This document shows positions 31,007 through 42,845 of a stretch of DNA of 64,000 nucleotides, one piece after another. The stretch's first letter is position 1; each line of letters begins with the position of its first letter. The stretch covers positions 186,001-250,000 of the forward strand of contig JABMLP010000004.1 in assembly GCA_013176395.1 (NCBI GenBank). Direction: 5' to 3'. Position numbers and translations under genes: made by a program. The stretch is from Venturia oleaginea. Its lineage: Eukaryota; Ascomycota; Dothideomycetes; Venturiales; Venturiaceae. Below the pieces are notes generated by a model. The model ran no database searches. It saw only the letters and a list, made by a program, of their open reading frames with translations, and was not told the DNA's origin.

Positions 31007-32512
31007 TCAATCCTGCACACCAGCCCACTCCACCAACCCCTCAACATCCCTCTCCTCAATCATCTCCCTGACCACCACCCGATTCATCTCCCACTTCGCC
31101 CACGCACCAGCCTGCAAAAGACAATCCGCCAAATCATCCATCTTCCCAATATCAAGCAACGGCTCTTCCCGCAACAACTCCGTGGCAGGACTACCAGGTA
31201 AAACCGGTACCTCAACAACAGGCACAACGACAATCTGCTTCCCCTTCTCCCCCCTCGGCATCTTCGGCCCCTTCAACTCCCTAACCTTCCTCAATGCCGC
31301 CGGTTTCCGATTCGGCCCACTCTTCGAAGCCATGAATGCGTCTCTCGTTCTCGCGGCCCCGTTTTCAAAGCTGATGTTGACAGCTTCGTTGATTTCGATT
31401 CCCTCCGCGTCGGATAAGATCCAGCGTTGTACTAGATCGACCTTCTCCTTCTTTTCCACTTTCGCTCTTCCCTTTTTGACATTGCGTATATCCAAATTGC
31501 CCCGTTCAGCACGCGTCTTCGCCTCCTTGCCGATCCAGAACGAGGCGACGCGCTGGGGCGAGACGTCCCACATCTGCGGTCTCGAGACCATTTCCTTCTT
31601 TTCTTCGTCCTCGATCTCGATCTCGGGCACGGATTGGGCTGAGATGTTTTCGTTTTTGAGAGCGGTGAGGGTCGCCCAGATCATACTCTCGAACATGTTT
31701 ACTCTCACTGTCCATTCCTGTACTGCGCTTCCACCCTGACTCCTGAATCTTTGCCTCTCAATCAGAATCGTATCCGGATCGTATGGCAAAAGCACCTCTT
31801 TCACAAGTTTATACGCCGTTCTCGATAATTGCATCGGTGAGAATGGATCATCTCCCTCGACATAAGCTTGCGTTCTCTCTTTCCTGTCCACATCATCCTC
31901 ATCTTCTGCAACGCCCTTTTTCTTCCGACCAATAGGCGTGGTAGATCCCGTAACAGCGATGCGTTTCCAAGCCACAACGGATAATTCAAGGACCGATTCA
32001 ATCCGCTCATTCCCTTGCTTTTTGCTGTTTTCTTTTGCCTGCGTTGATTTTGCGGGCGCGGAGAGGACTGGAACGTCGCAGACGCAAAAAGCAAGATTTT
32101 TGATGCCCATGTCGATGCTTAGGATGCGAATTGTTTCTTTGGTCGAGGCGAGGGACGAGCCGAGACCAGACGCAGAGGCAGAGGACAAGTCGAGACCAGA
32201 CGCAGAGGCAAAGGGCGAGCCGAGACCAGCCGCCGGCGCAAAAGACTCACCCTCCAAATCAGACGTCTCCAAACCAGACGTCTCCAAACCACTCAACTCC
32301 CTCAAACCCTCACCACCCTTCAAACCCTCACCACCCTCCAACCCAGACCCCAAATTCGACCTCCCATTCCTCGGCATCTTCACAACCCCAGAATCCCAAA
32401 CCAACTGCTCAACCAACACCCCCTTATTCCCCGTACTCCTCGCCCCAATCCCCGCCAACAACGCCGTCAACTCCGTCTTCCTCAGTTTCGAAAGGTGCGA
32501 AAGAAGCGTCAT
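31007..32512 (-). CDS. CCE1: Mitochondrial Holliday-junction resolvase, CCE1/Ydc2 family
   Basis: A single uninterrupted frame of 501 codons. The N-terminus is a SAP-like DNA-binding domain (LSKLRKTELTALLAGIGARS, residues 7-40). The RNase H-like nuclease core starts at ILSIDMGIKNLAFC (acidic D134), continues with TILIERQRFRSQG (E252) and MWDVSPQRVASFW, and ends with KMDDLADCLLQAGAW (D459, D460, D463). These are the acidic residues expected for metal-dependent cleavage of four-way junctions in mitochondrial DNA. A low-complexity G/S/L/E-rich linker (about 55-122) separates SAP and nuclease domains. It is a host gene, intact, and clearly unlike the surrounding transposon relics. Confidence 0.92.
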   Translation of the reverse strand: MTLLSHLSKLRKTELTALLAGIGARSTGNKGVLVEQLVWDSGVVKMPRNGRSNLGSGLEGGEGLKGGEGLRELSGLETSGLETSDLEGESFAPAAGLGSPFASASGLDLSSASASGLGSSLASTKETIRILSIDMGIKNLAFCVCDVPVLSAPAKSTQAKENSKKQGNERIESVLELSVVAWKRIAVTGSTTPIGRKKKGVAEDEDDVDRKERTQAYVEGDDPFSPMQLSRTAYKLVKEVLLPYDPDTILIERQRFRSQGGSAVQEWTVRVNMFESMIWATLTALKNENISAQSVPEIEIEDEEKKEMVSRPQMWDVSPQRVASFWIGKEAKTRAERGNLDIRNVKKGRAKVEKKEKVDLVQRWILSDAEGIEINEAVNISFENGAARTRDAFMASKSGPNRKPAALRKVRELKGPKMPRGEKGKQIVVVPVVEVPVLPGSPATELLREEPLLDIGKMDDLADCLLQAGAWAKWEMNRVVVREMIEERDVEGLVEWAGVQD

Positions 32513-33630
32513 TCCGATTCCCCCACTTCAATACTCGGTCGGTTAATTTGGTTTGTGACTGTGATTGCGATTGTTTTTGTGATTTGGTTCTTGTTCATGT
32601 TCCCAGGACTAGGTGAGGACATTGTGGATGGTTATTAGAGGGTGGTTGTGGGCATGGTGATGGTCAGACGGCGGGGAGGGGAGAGTTGAAGTTAGAGGAT
32701 GTAGAAGGGCGAAGTGGGCACGGTGAGGTGTGGAATTGGTGGGGGTCTGATGAAGGTGGATGTGAGATGGTTGTGGACGGATGGATGGATGAAATAAATC
32801 TTCAAATCGCATCGGAGCAAGCATTCACGTGATGCTATTGGCCGGTTCAAATACTAAGAGCCACACTGAGTGGTCTCGACTCGCTCTAGCCCGTAGATAA
32901 TAGCATATGGAATTACACGTTCAGACAGCAATATCTCAACTCAAGATCGATGTTGATAAATTTCCAGCAATCTCAAGGAAGAACGTCGCCATAATTTTAT
33001 CGATGTCGATGGTAGAGTCACGATCAAAAACGACACTCAAGCGAAGTAGTGAAGTAAATTTTCTTTTTCTCTTCTCCTAGCAATGTAGTCCTATCGTACA
33101 ACTCCATCGCTAATGTCCCTTCCCTCTTTCAATCACCCACCCGAAGATGCCAATATATACAGATACAAATTGTCCCAGAGAAAGGGTGTGAGCGAACCCT
33201 CATGGAACTGGTCTAGCAAGATTCCAGTCCAAGCAAAGGAGAAGAAGAAGAAACGGTAATCCACCAAATGCCATCTCCAATCCCATATAAAGATATACCG
33301 AATCGCCGGACACACTAAACCTCGACAATTGTACATTATCCCGAAAGTCTGCCTAGTAAGGCGAGATCTTCCGGTATTCAAGAAATTAGAAGATAAGGCC
33401 ACCGGCATATAGGTGTAAGTATGTGTGCAAGAGTAAACTTGCTGCAAAAAGCCTCGTATCGTCAGAACGCGCAAAAAATGCAGAAATGCAAGCAAAAAAT
33501 GAAGGTGTTTCTGCCCGCCAAAAAGTCGTAAACTCTATATTGATGATGGTGTCAAGCCAGTTGAGCTGAGGTATATACCGAATACTGCGCCAAACCACGT
33601 CTATTGTTGTTAATTGTATGGGAGACCATC
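32513..33630. other. Intergenic interval between two minus-strand genes
   Basis: Holds the presumed promoter and 5' UTR of the CCE1-type gene (from 32513) and the 3' UTR of the membrane-protein gene (below 33630). No other coding region, repeat or RNA gene was recognised; short frames here lack family features. Confidence 0.55.
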
Positions 33631-36009
33631 TCAATACTTCAAGTCCCACTTTGGTTTCAGGCTGGTCATCAAATCGTCCTTGGTACCAGCGAGGTCCTTG
33701 GGAAGTCGACTCAGGCGGTGGGCACCAGCCCGGAGGGCATTTTGCTGCGCGTAGGACATGCCGCTGCGGCCGCTGCGAACACTACCAGCGTCGCTACCGG
33801 AGCCCTCGTTGCGGAACTTGTTTGGGGGTGCAAAATCAAGGGCAGTGAACGTGCCAGATCTTCTCAAGAGATGCCTGCAGGTGATGTTAGTTGTGTTCTT
33901 GATGAAATTGATAGAAGTACTCACGGGCTGGGCATGGGGCTGAGCTCTTCATAAGCACCTTGGAGTGGTGTGTAGGCACGCACAACGGGTGAGTATGGTC
34001 TCTCAACACCGAGCGGGCTGTCTGGACGTCTCCCAGCTTGTCGGTCTCGGAATGATGGAGGTGGTGCGAGGTCCATTGTGGTGTACAGCGCCGAATCATC
34101 CTTCAACAGATGAGGAGTCTTCAGAGACATTAACGGAGTTGGCGGAGGAAGATTTCGTTTCTGAGTGCGACCACGCTCGCTACCAGCTCCATGGGGAGAG
34201 TAAGGACGCTGGGAGTGGAAGTTGCTCATCGATGACTGACCACGTGGGGGACCGTGGCCTCCGTACTGCGATTGACTAGCCTTGCTGGACGCTCTGGAAC
34301 GGAAGTTACGTGGAGGAGCACGAGGTGGAGGAGTCATTGCACGGCGAGTGATGGGTTGAGCGAATGGTGCTCCACCAACAACAAATCCTTGTTGCTGAGT
34401 GTCGTAAACGGTGTAGGCGTTGTTTAAGTACTCAGTGTCATAGTCTTCGTAGTAGTCGGTGCGTGGTGGTTGTTGTGGCATTGGGGGCGGTCCTTGTCCA
34501 GGTGCACCACCCTTGGAGTCATCAAAATATTCCTTGTAAAACGATCGAATCCTGTTTGCGCGTTCCTCGGGGTTTTCAGTTGGGTCATTGTGTGGGAGTG
34601 GGCGCATGAGGACGGAAAGTCTCTGGTTGTCTTGGTTGAAATCGTTCAGACCTTCACCAAGATACGTCGACTCACGCTGTTCCTGAATCTCACCAAGGGG
34701 TGCTGCTAGAGACTGGCCACGAGTGGCAACAGTGTAATTCGATGCTTCGGAGTCACGAGGAGACGGAGCAGTCACCTTCATAGATGCGTCGCCGTACATA
34801 AAACTGTCGCCATCGCTCATGATGCTGTCGGTGTTGGATGGTTGCATAAAACTGTTGGTGTTGGCATCGTGAACAGAGCCGACCATTGACTGGACATTCT
34901 CACGGGGATCGACTGGGAGAGCTTTCTCTGCAGGTGAGTGACGAGGCGCTGGCGCGGTATCAGTGATGGAGATCTTTGGTGAGGTGTCACTTCCGAAGGA
35001 TCCAATCAACGTTGACGTGGATGAATCCAGATGGGCAAGTTGTACGGCTGGCTTCTCTTCCTCAATCATTGATGGTTCTCTGCTGTTAATGAAGTTGCCA
35101 AGATAGTTGTTGCTCTTTCGGAAAGCACCTTGCTCAATGAATGATTCACGAGATTCGGGACCAGTGGGTGCCAAACCGCCCTGGGCTTTTGAACGAGGTG
35201 GAGCGTACTGGTTGGCTGCAATCATGGCCTTTTCTGGTTCCTGAATGCTTGGATATCCGCGGTCTACTGGTCCCATGGAGTTACCCCTCGGTGGAGCGGA
35301 CTTGCCAAAGGCCTGTGCATGACCCACAAGGTGAGCATCGGCGCCATCGGTAGATTCGGTACCTCGTCGTGCAAGTCCACTTGGAGAGCGAACGGAGGAC
35401 ATATCGTCTGCCTTGCCAAAAGCATGCAACTGGTATCGGTGGTCCGCATCCATAACAGAGCGCGAGATGGAAGCCAAAGACTCCTGCGAGTTTCGGGCAG
35501 CCGGGAAGAGGTATGGTTGGTCGTCCAGGGACAGTCCTCGCATCTTATGTCCTGACTTCACACCGCCCATAGCCGCCATCTCCGGGTCGCGCTTCTTTCC
35601 TTTCTTCTCCTTTCCACCGTAGCGCAAATCCGTTCCGAAATCCATGGACTTGTACTTTTCAGCGTCTTCCATATCCTCGGCGCGCAACTTCTTCTTGTAC
35701 CTCCGGTGAAGGATAATGAAAGCGGTAAAGGCGAGGGTGAGAGGGATGCTAAAGAGCAAAGTCAGTCAAAGTACGGCGTGGACAATATCGCGACGCTACA
35801 TACACAACACCGAGTGCTATTGGCAGCGTTGCAGTCGCGTCTGTTGGTTTCTGGCAGGTGTCCGAGTTCCCGGTCGTGGTACATGGTGTTGATGATGTGG
35901 AACTGGTGGTGGCAGATCTGCGCTCGTGTATGACTCCAGTGGCCGGCTCCAGCCCGTGGCCATGAAAAGAAGCGACATCCCGGATGCCGAAAGAAAGGTG
36001 AGGAAGCAT
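33631..36009 (-). CDS. Single-pass membrane protein with long disordered cytoplasmic tail (three exons)
   Basis: Proposed exons are 36009-35804, 35748-33925 and 33874-33631 (2274 nt, 757 residues). Intron 1 (55 bp) is GTATGT...TTTAG and intron 2 (50 bp) is GTGAGT...CTGCAG; both keep the frame. A short S/T-rich outer segment precedes a membrane helix made across intron 1 (ALGVVIPLTLAFTAFIIL), followed by the basic stop-transfer stretch HRRYKKKLRAED. The remaining ~650 residues are low-complexity, rich in P, S, Q and R, ending LKPKWDLKY. The topology recalls fungal surface sensors or scaffold proteins, but no domain is recognised. ATG 36009 is the first ATG after an in-frame stop; an upstream exon cannot be excluded. 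Confidence 0.78.
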
Positions 36010-38455
36010 GTCCAGAGGCTGAGAGGAATCCGGAGCGGTGTTGATAGTCGTCAATGCCGTTCACAGGGACATCAAGGCGGGTCTGGGTTCCGAGACGTGA
36101 TGTTGGTCGAGTGGGGGAGCTCGATTCGAAGAGGATGGAGAGGCGGATTGGGCTTGTGACAATAGCGTGCAGTTGGTGAGGCAGTAATAAGCGGGAGGAT
36201 TATAGAGAGCGTGTTTTGTTTCGTTCGGTCGTTAAGTGTGAAACGAGAGGACAGCCGTGAGTAGGCCAACGAGTAATGCAATACAGGAACGAAGGATGGT
36301 GAATGGAAGCAGCTCGATCAAAAGAGTGTCGGGGCAAGCAAAGCAAAAGAGAGTGAGTGGTGAAGAGGTGGAAGAGCGCAAGTGGTGATAGCTCGGTGGA
36401 GAATGAATGAATGGAGACGGACTGGGAGGAGATGGACGGCCTGCAATTGTAGGCCAGGGGCCGGCTCTGATTGGGTTGAAGCGGCCGCAGGGTTGAGTTT
36501 GGACCAAGCCACGAATGTTGCTGAGCTAATTGCGAGGCCGTCGAGACTTGATTGTGCATTTCATGGCTCTCAAGCTGTCACGAGCATTGCAAATTCAGAG
36601 GGATTTTCACGTCCAGTCAGTCTTCTTCCACCGAGTCGCTTCCACCGAATCGCTTCCACCGAGTCGCTTCCACCTCTGCGCGTCGATTGATTCTGAGTCT
36701 CTTGCAGAGTCGTTGGTGGCCCGAGGCCGACGTTTAATTAGCACGACGGGAACTACCCAATCAGGCCTAGCTCTCCATGCAGGTCCCCAAGCATCCCTGG
36801 CCGCAATCTGCTGCCTGGCCGCTGGATTTTGTTTCGCAGCATCGGCATCCTCCGTCACGGACGTGGGAGAGATGAAGGTTCCACTTCGTGTGCCGCGAAC
36901 GACGATGCCACCGTCTCCCCTGAGGCGGTGCAACTCTAGATGTAGGCCTGTAAAAGACTTGGACATGTTCCATTGACACCAATTCTGATGCTCATTTTGT
37001 GTGTCAATAATCAATATCCATCGCGTCGTCGACAGGCAATCCATAGCCCTCTCGAGGAAGCTGGACGAACGTCGATAGACCGTTCGCAATTCATCCTACC
37101 TGCCAAGTGGATTCCCAACCTTCATTTTTCCTTGCTCTGCGTAACCATCCCATGCTCGAATCCATCTCCGCCGTTCCTTAATTTGGCAGCGAGAATTCAT
37201 TTAATTCCCGGCCATGATATACTATCCTACCGCCTTACGAGATCACCAGGCCAGGTTCCTACCAGAAAACTGAGCAATGAGAAATGGGAGTTTCGATTGT
37301 CAAACAATGTTTTCAAATGTGAAGATTCGCCCATGTGTTGTTTGCTCGACTGTTATTAGCACGAGCACGGCGGGCGATCCGAGCACAAACCATATTTCGG
37401 ATGCTTTGGTGCTCCCTTGCAGGCCTCCCGCCCGTCATCCGGTTTCCGCAAAAAGAACGAAGGCGCGCACTTCATCACGGCGCAGCAAAACTGATCACGA
37501 CTGGTTATCTCTCGCGTTTCCGAGAACACTGGCTGAAGGAATCCAGAAGAGCCAGATTTGTAATGTCCTCGTTTCCGATGTACAAGCGATCCGTCCATGA
37601 TAGGCGAAGGGAAAATGGTGTAAGGCACCTTCTTCTGTGAGCATCGCTGAAGAATCGCAATGATGCCGAAGCTATCAAAACCCCAGCCCGCTGTTCTCTC
37701 CTCGATACTCTACCTTTCCTCAGGGGATCTCGATGGAGCATCAAGGTGATACTCGAACCTCGTCAATTAGCAAATCACACCTGACTTTTTAACAATGCTT
37801 ACTAGAGCCGATTGACTATTTTCTGGCCCAACAAGACTCTAGCTCATTAATTTCCACCTTCTTTCTTAATGTCGCAGAGGCGATTTCATGAAAAGATTAT
37901 AGCGGTTATTTCAGTACATCACCCAGCACAAACAATTCCTCATCTCACTGTCCTTGCCCCCTGACTATCTTACCTATCCTGCGATAATTCCATGGCGAAG
38001 ATTTCCAGATTTCCATCGCCATCAATCTCTAGTTGAAAGTGTTACTCCGTTTCATGCTGCTCTGTCTAGACGGCTCCTCTTGGCCTCATCACCCGGTTCT
38101 CAGGATCAATCCGTCATCGGAAAGTTAGACTGCTAATGAACCGTGGTAGAGATTTTCAACCAAGACCGCTAACCAAAGCGATTCTAGTGGGCCTCGGAAC
38201 CTTTTCCAGAAATCTTCTAGAAAAACGCGATTCATCAAAACATTGGCAACGACTCGACTTCAAACAGGCAATAACTGACACATGAGAAACACTCCGGAGC
38301 ACCCTCTTTCTACCAACGCCGGGACCCCACATCTTCTCTGTTTCTGTCTTAGCCCTATCCCCTTCAGAGATGATCTCAAATCCTTCTTCTCGAGACAGCT
38401 ACTGGTTGCGTGCAGTATTCTCAAGGAAGCCTTGACAACCATTTACAGCACCGAA
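36010..38455. other. Long intergenic region
   Basis: No gene recognised in 2.4 kb. The part next to 36010 is presumably promoter and 5' UTR of the membrane-protein gene. A 14-bp tandem repeat (cgcttccaccga-g/a-t, about 3.5 copies) lies at 36624-36674. Open frames on both strands are short, of biased composition and without domain features. Confidence 0.5.
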
Positions 38456-38459
38456 GATT

Positions 38460-39038
38460 GTGCCGCGAGCGGAAATGCGAAAGAATAAACCCGCGTCCTT
38501 CGGAAACTTGCTGGATATATACATCTTCGCGGATCAGTACGATGTTCCCCAGCTACGAAAAGACGCCTTGGACACTTGCATCCACTTCTCCTCTGTATCT
38601 GGACTCTCATTTCCTTCCAAGCTGGTAAAATACGCCTATGACAATTTACCTTTGACATCTCCTTTGATACGCTTTCTTGTCGATGAGCGTGTTTGTTACT
38701 AGGACGGCCGAGAAGATGGGGATAGTGACGATCCACCTTTTTGTTTTCTGTTGGAGGTGGCCGAGATATTCTGTGGGCAAACTTTTCATACTCACAGGGG
38801 ACTTGAAATGTCTTTGGATCCTTGCGGGCATTGTTTAGACCCGCATAATCGGCCCTACGATTATCATTGGAACAGATCAAGGTCTGAAGAGAGGAGGAAG
38901 ATATCGGCTTTGATGATTGGCGGTGACATGGAGTTGGAGAGAAACTGGGTAGAGGCCACGCACTTCACAGTCATTGCGGGGGACTCTTGTGGTTGGGCAG
39001 GGACGTCGGGATTCTGGCAAGGTTTGCCCATCGGTTAG
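38460..39038 (+). pseudogene. BTB-domain family gene, C-terminal remnant
   Basis: The frame contains the second half of a fungal BTB-type protein: NLLDIYIFADQYDVPQLRKD then YDNLPLTSPLIRFLVDERVC. TAG at 38700 interrupts it. The same frame continues with a Cys/His-containing tail (FLLEVAEIFCGQTFHTH, CGHCLDPHN) to 39038. The segment matches the equivalent parts of the genes at 39547 and 41345. The N-terminal BTB core is not recognisable upstream, so the copy is truncated as well as interrupted. Confidence 0.7.
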
Positions 39039-39040
39039 GA

Positions 39041-39546
39041 TGACCGATACTGAAAAGAGGGTTGAGACTTCCAGTCGATTTCATGCTTTCATAGCTTCAA
39101 GTACTCTCTCTTGATGTATTTGTTGCTGACATGGACGGCGTCGACAACATCGACATCGTTCTTCCGGTTTGTGGATGTCCAGGTCACCTTTGGCCATAGC
39201 CAACACAAGGATTCGAATAACACCTGATAAGGGTCACGCTGCCAATGGACCAGTCGATCATCATCGCGATGATACACCTAAGGCCTTTCTCTGGGACCTG
39301 ACAAATACATTTTGCGACCTGAGGCGGACTCTCAGAGCCTTGTTTGAAGATTTTTAGCCATCTTTGTGAACTGTGCCATCAAGTCATAACAACACATCAT
39401 CACAACACTCGACTTTGCCGCGCTAGCAAACTGACATAGGCTCACTGACCTTCATCAACAACTTCTCTCAATCCTCTCACCCGAATTCAACAGGTTGCGG
39501 TCCTCGTCTCTACGCCTCACCACAACCACAAAGCTCTCTTACCGAC
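39041..39546. other. Intergenic between BTB copies
   Basis: Contains the presumed promoter of the next BTB copy, including pyrimidine-rich stretches before ATG 39547. Nothing else was seen. Confidence 0.45.
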
Positions 39547-40311
39547 ATGGCTGAGAACAGCACAATTGTGCGCTCAAGGCGCGGGTATCGCCCAAGCAGG
39601 CCGTAAGTCCCTCGTAGCCGCTCGAAGGACATTGCACTGACTTGTGAAAGATTGATTGACAGCACCATGGTCACGATCACGGTCGGCAAGGACCTCGGTC
39701 AGGAACAGGCCTTCGTGCTTCCACGAGTATACCTTACCACCGTCTCAGAGTTCTTTTAAATCAGCTTCAAGGGTTCTTTTCTCGAGGCTAAGGAGAAAAC
39801 ACTTCGTTTGGACGACGTGGAAGCTGTAACGTTCAGAATTTTCGTCAAATGGCTTCACGGACGCAAGTTGCTGAACTCAGATGGAGAGGAATACGATGGC
39901 AAGAGAGACAGAGCAGATCCGCACGATCACAGCTGATCCTATGAGCTACTGGCAACGTATTGCCTCGCTGACCACTTCGACATCCCGCAGCTTCGAGAAG
40001 ATACCCTTGAGGTCTTCATCGAATATCAAGAGTTCATTCCTCAAGTTTGCGAATATTCGACCCTTACAGACGCCTATAATCGTCTTCCACCAAATTCGCC
40101 ATTTCTCCAGTTCTTGGTTGACGCGTACCTGTGTGAAAAGAGACCAGACCCTGATATGGTTGACGAATTGCCACCCAAGTTCATGTATGATATGGCAGTC
40201 AAGCTCAGGGACGAAGTATTGCGATGTCATGGAGATTGTGGAAGGGAGTCACCACACAAGAACCTTGCCAACTATCAAGAGAGTTGGGACGAAGAGAAGG
40301 CGGAAAAATGA
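39547..40311 (+). pseudogene. BTB/POZ-domain protein gene with intron and two stops
   Basis: Exon 1 (39547-39602) starts MAENSTIVRSRRGYRP. A 60-bp intron (GTAAGT...GACAG, 39603-39662) is followed by exon 2 from 39663. The BTB core is visible: VTITVGKDLGQEQAFVLPRV, then SFKGSFLEAKEKTLRLDDVE, AVTFRIFVKWLHGRKLL and LADHFDIPQLREDTLEV, with a tail NRLPPNSPFLQFLVDAYLCE. Two in-frame stops (TAA 39757, TGA 39934) break it. BTB domains mediate dimerisation and often link substrates to cullin-3 ubiquitin ligases. It is likely a recently silenced paralogue of the intact gene at 41345. Confidence 0.8.
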
Positions 40312-41344
40312 AGCTTCAAGAAGTCTCTGAACATGCCATGGACTACTGAGAGAAAGAAAATATTGCAAGGAGAGGCTCAAGGAAATAGCAGGCCGATGTT
40401 CGACGTGGCGGGCATGACGAAGGGGTGCGCACGATAAAGGGCTATGGGATAGATGGAGGGAGACACAAATTTGCACGCCACGAAAAATTTTCGCGTGAAC
40501 CGGCCTTGCATCATCGGCCTCTTCAATTCCCAGGTAACTTCTGCTGTATAAAACTCCATAATTTCCAGATCTGACCCTGTTCTATAACATTGACCTGGGC
40601 TTTAAGCGTATTGCTTGGTAATCACTCACCTATAAATATTAACCCGCCGTCTACTCCCCATCTCTTCATCGGTCTCAACATGCATCCAACTACACGAATA
40701 TACACACTCAACTACAGCATCATAAAGCCAGTCTTCAAGCCGCCAAAGAAAGGTCAGCCGGGAGAGGTAGTTGTTTTGGATGGGTCGACGGAAGAGGCTG
40801 AAGAGGCAGGAGATCATGAGGGGGAAGGGGTTTGAGATATAAGCGCGGATAAACTTTATTGTGTTTTCGGACGTGGATTGACGGAGTTGAGCGGAGAGTG
40901 AGCGTGGAGAATATCGCACAAGGCGCCATGGGGAATGGACGGGGAGTACAACGGAAATAAGAAATGGAGGGTTGTGAAACTGGCATCCATGATTGATGGC
41001 ATTCACCTGAGTATTGTTATTTACACATCCATGGTCTCTGATTTCGCGAGAAACACCGAAACTCTTACCCGTGATTCAATTCAGACATTTGCGATGTATG
41101 ATGTCATAGCATTGGCTTTCTCTCCCGCTCCCTAAAGTACCTGTCACGCCTCCATAGCGTAGCTTCAACTCGACCACTCAACTCTCCAGCTTAGGTATTT
41201 CCACAAAATTCGCACAACCAAGTGCCTATCAAATTCAACAGTAACCGTACTGATCTTCCCTCTCCTCCTATTCCTCCGATATCTTGCGTTTCGATCTGGA
41301 AATTTGTGTTGAAGAGCGAAGGGCATCACAGGCATTCTGGCATA
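40312..41344. other. Intergenic between BTB copies, one possible small ORF
   Basis: The only notable frame is 40680-40835 (51 codons, starting MHPTTRIYTLNYSII and ending in an acidic tail). I do not recognise it and it may be chance. The last ~200 bp before 41345 are pyrimidine-rich, as expected of a fungal promoter. Confidence 0.35.
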
Positions 41345-41989
41345 ATGGTAAAAGTCTTCATCGGGGAAGATTTTGGCGAAAAGCAAGAGTTTGACCTCCC
41401 AATGGAATGTCTCTCATCAGTATCGCCATATTTCGAAAACGCGTTTAAAGAATCATTCCGCGAGGCGATTGAGAAGACGATTCAGTTGTCTAATGTTGAG
41501 GTCGAAACGTTCGGCCTTTACGTCGAATGGTTGAACAGTCGCCAAATCGTGGAAACAGATGGGGAAGCCTTTGTTGGAGAGAAGGAAACGGACACGTCTC
41601 AGCATATGATTTTGCTTAAACTAGACCTCCTTGCAGACGAGTACGACCACCCACAGCTTCGGCGAGATGTTCTTCAGGTCTTCACCAGGCATGCGAAGAA
41701 GTACACGCAATACGTTGGCTTCGACGTAATCTCCATGGTTTACAACCGACTTCCCTCAAACTCACTAATGCTACGCTTTCTCGTCGACCATTATGCTTGC
41801 GAATGGGACCCCATAACCGATTCAACAGACTGGGTTGACAGCCAACTGCCAGCAACATTTCTGTACAGTGTGGCTGTCAAACTGCAGGCACAGGCAATGA
41901 ATCTACAACTCTCTCGACTGGTCAAATCACCCTACCTGGACGACTGCGATTACCACGAGCATGATGGCGAGGAGGAAGCTGGGAAATGA
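41345..41989 (+). CDS. BTB/POZ-domain protein
   Basis: Intact 214-residue frame from ATG 41345; a longer reading from GTG 41222 adds sequence with no family features. The BTB fold runs from MVKVFIGEDFGEKQEFDLPM through SSVSPYFENAFKESFREAIE and VEVETFGLYVEWLNSR, then LADEYDHPQLRRDVLQVF. The tail YNRLPSNSLMLRFLVDHYAC is shared with the two decayed copies upstream. No second domain is present, as is usual for the expanded BTB-only families of filamentous ascomycetes, whose roles are mostly unknown. Confidence 0.87.
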   Translation: MVKVFIGEDFGEKQEFDLPMECLSSVSPYFENAFKESFREAIEKTIQLSNVEVETFGLYVEWLNSRQIVETDGEAFVGEKETDTSQHMILLKLDLLADEYDHPQLRRDVLQVFTRHAKKYTQYVGFDVISMVYNRLPSNSLMLRFLVDHYACEWDPITDSTDWVDSQLPATFLYSVAVKLQAQAMNLQLSRLVKSPYLDDCDYHEHDGEEEAGK

Positions 41990-42195
41990 ACCGGTACCGT
42001 GTTATCTGGCAAAATTGAGGATTAATATCTATCAACTTCCGAAGACAGGAGGATTGAAAGAAAGCGTGATCGCGCCGAGAGGAGCTACTCCATTCGGCCA
42101 ATTGATGTGCTCTTTGCACGTCAACGAGAACAAGGACATTTGCAACAGCGATCGAGTGGTTTCCTAGCAACGAGGACATTTACAACATACCCACA

Positions 42196-42430
42196 ATCGA
42201 GTGGTTTTCTAAGAGCCAAGATAGCCAAGTAATAGTATGAAGACCCGGCCGGTCAAAGACGTCGTTTCACGTCGCTCCGTCGATTCGATTACGCCCCCTC
42301 CATAAACTTCCCATTCTGGAATATAAAATCTCGAGATTCAATCGGAATCTCATACAGCGAAAACTCGTATGAAAATCCTATAGTTATTCATCAGCGTCTG
42401 TCTTGGCTCTTATGTAGAAAACCACTCGAT
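42196..42430. repeat. MITE-like element with 25-29-bp inverted ends
   Basis: Left end atcgagtggttttcta followed by agagccaag; the right end is the reverse complement of the same with four extra bases between the two blocks. A further partial copy of the left motif (atcgagtggtttcct) lies at about 42150. The 235-bp element has no ORF. No clear target duplication was identified. Confidence 0.5.
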
Positions 42431-42754
42431 CACATATTGCTAACGCCCTCGTTAACGTATATTACAAAGTACGATATTGTAAGATACTTTATACATCAAC
42501 GTGGATACTCTTTATATATTTTATTTTTTTGAGTGGCAGATTTAGTGGCGGGTTGAGTGATTCCGAGAGCGACTCTGCACTACAGCGAAGCCTGCCTGGC
42601 TTAAATATGTCAATTGTGTTATTCTTATCCGTTTTCAGGAAAGAGATGGTTTTGAGAAGGCCTTTCCTGTGACTTGGTGCGGCGTGTTGCAGTGTGGTTT
42701 TTGAGGAAGTGTCCGTCTGCAAGACGCGATGTTCTCACGATGTTCCTGCGATAA

Positions 42755-42845
42755 TTCCACTATAATTCCACGAGTTCCCACGAGCTCCCACGAGTTCCCA
42801 CGAAAATCCCACGAGTTCCCACGAAAATCCCACGATGTTCCCACA
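42755..42845. repeat. Imperfect tandem repeat of a cacgagttccc motif
   Basis: Six to seven copies of an 11-16-bp motif (cacgagttccc / cacgaaaatccc) lie just downstream of a short AT-rich segment. Function unknown. Confidence 0.75.

Noticed and set aside
30802..31071. 89-codon plus-strand ORF
   Set aside because: It overlaps the 3' end of the CCE1-type gene antisense, and its proline-rich end mirrors that gene's codons.
31938..32546. 202-codon plus-strand ORF
   Set aside because: It is the antisense shadow of the low-complexity linker of the CCE1-type gene.
36009..36054. Longer start (TTG 36054) for the membrane protein
   Set aside because: TTG is not a usual fungal start, and the first in-frame ATG is 36009, with a stop a few codons upstream of the TTG.
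36530..36976. 148-codon ORF in the intergenic region
   Set aside because: It includes the 14-bp tandem repeat and shows no domain or compositional evidence of a real protein.
41222..41344. N-terminal extension of the BTB protein from GTG
   Set aside because: It lies in a pyrimidine-rich promoter-like stretch, has no BTB similarity, and ATG 41345 begins exactly at the conserved domain.
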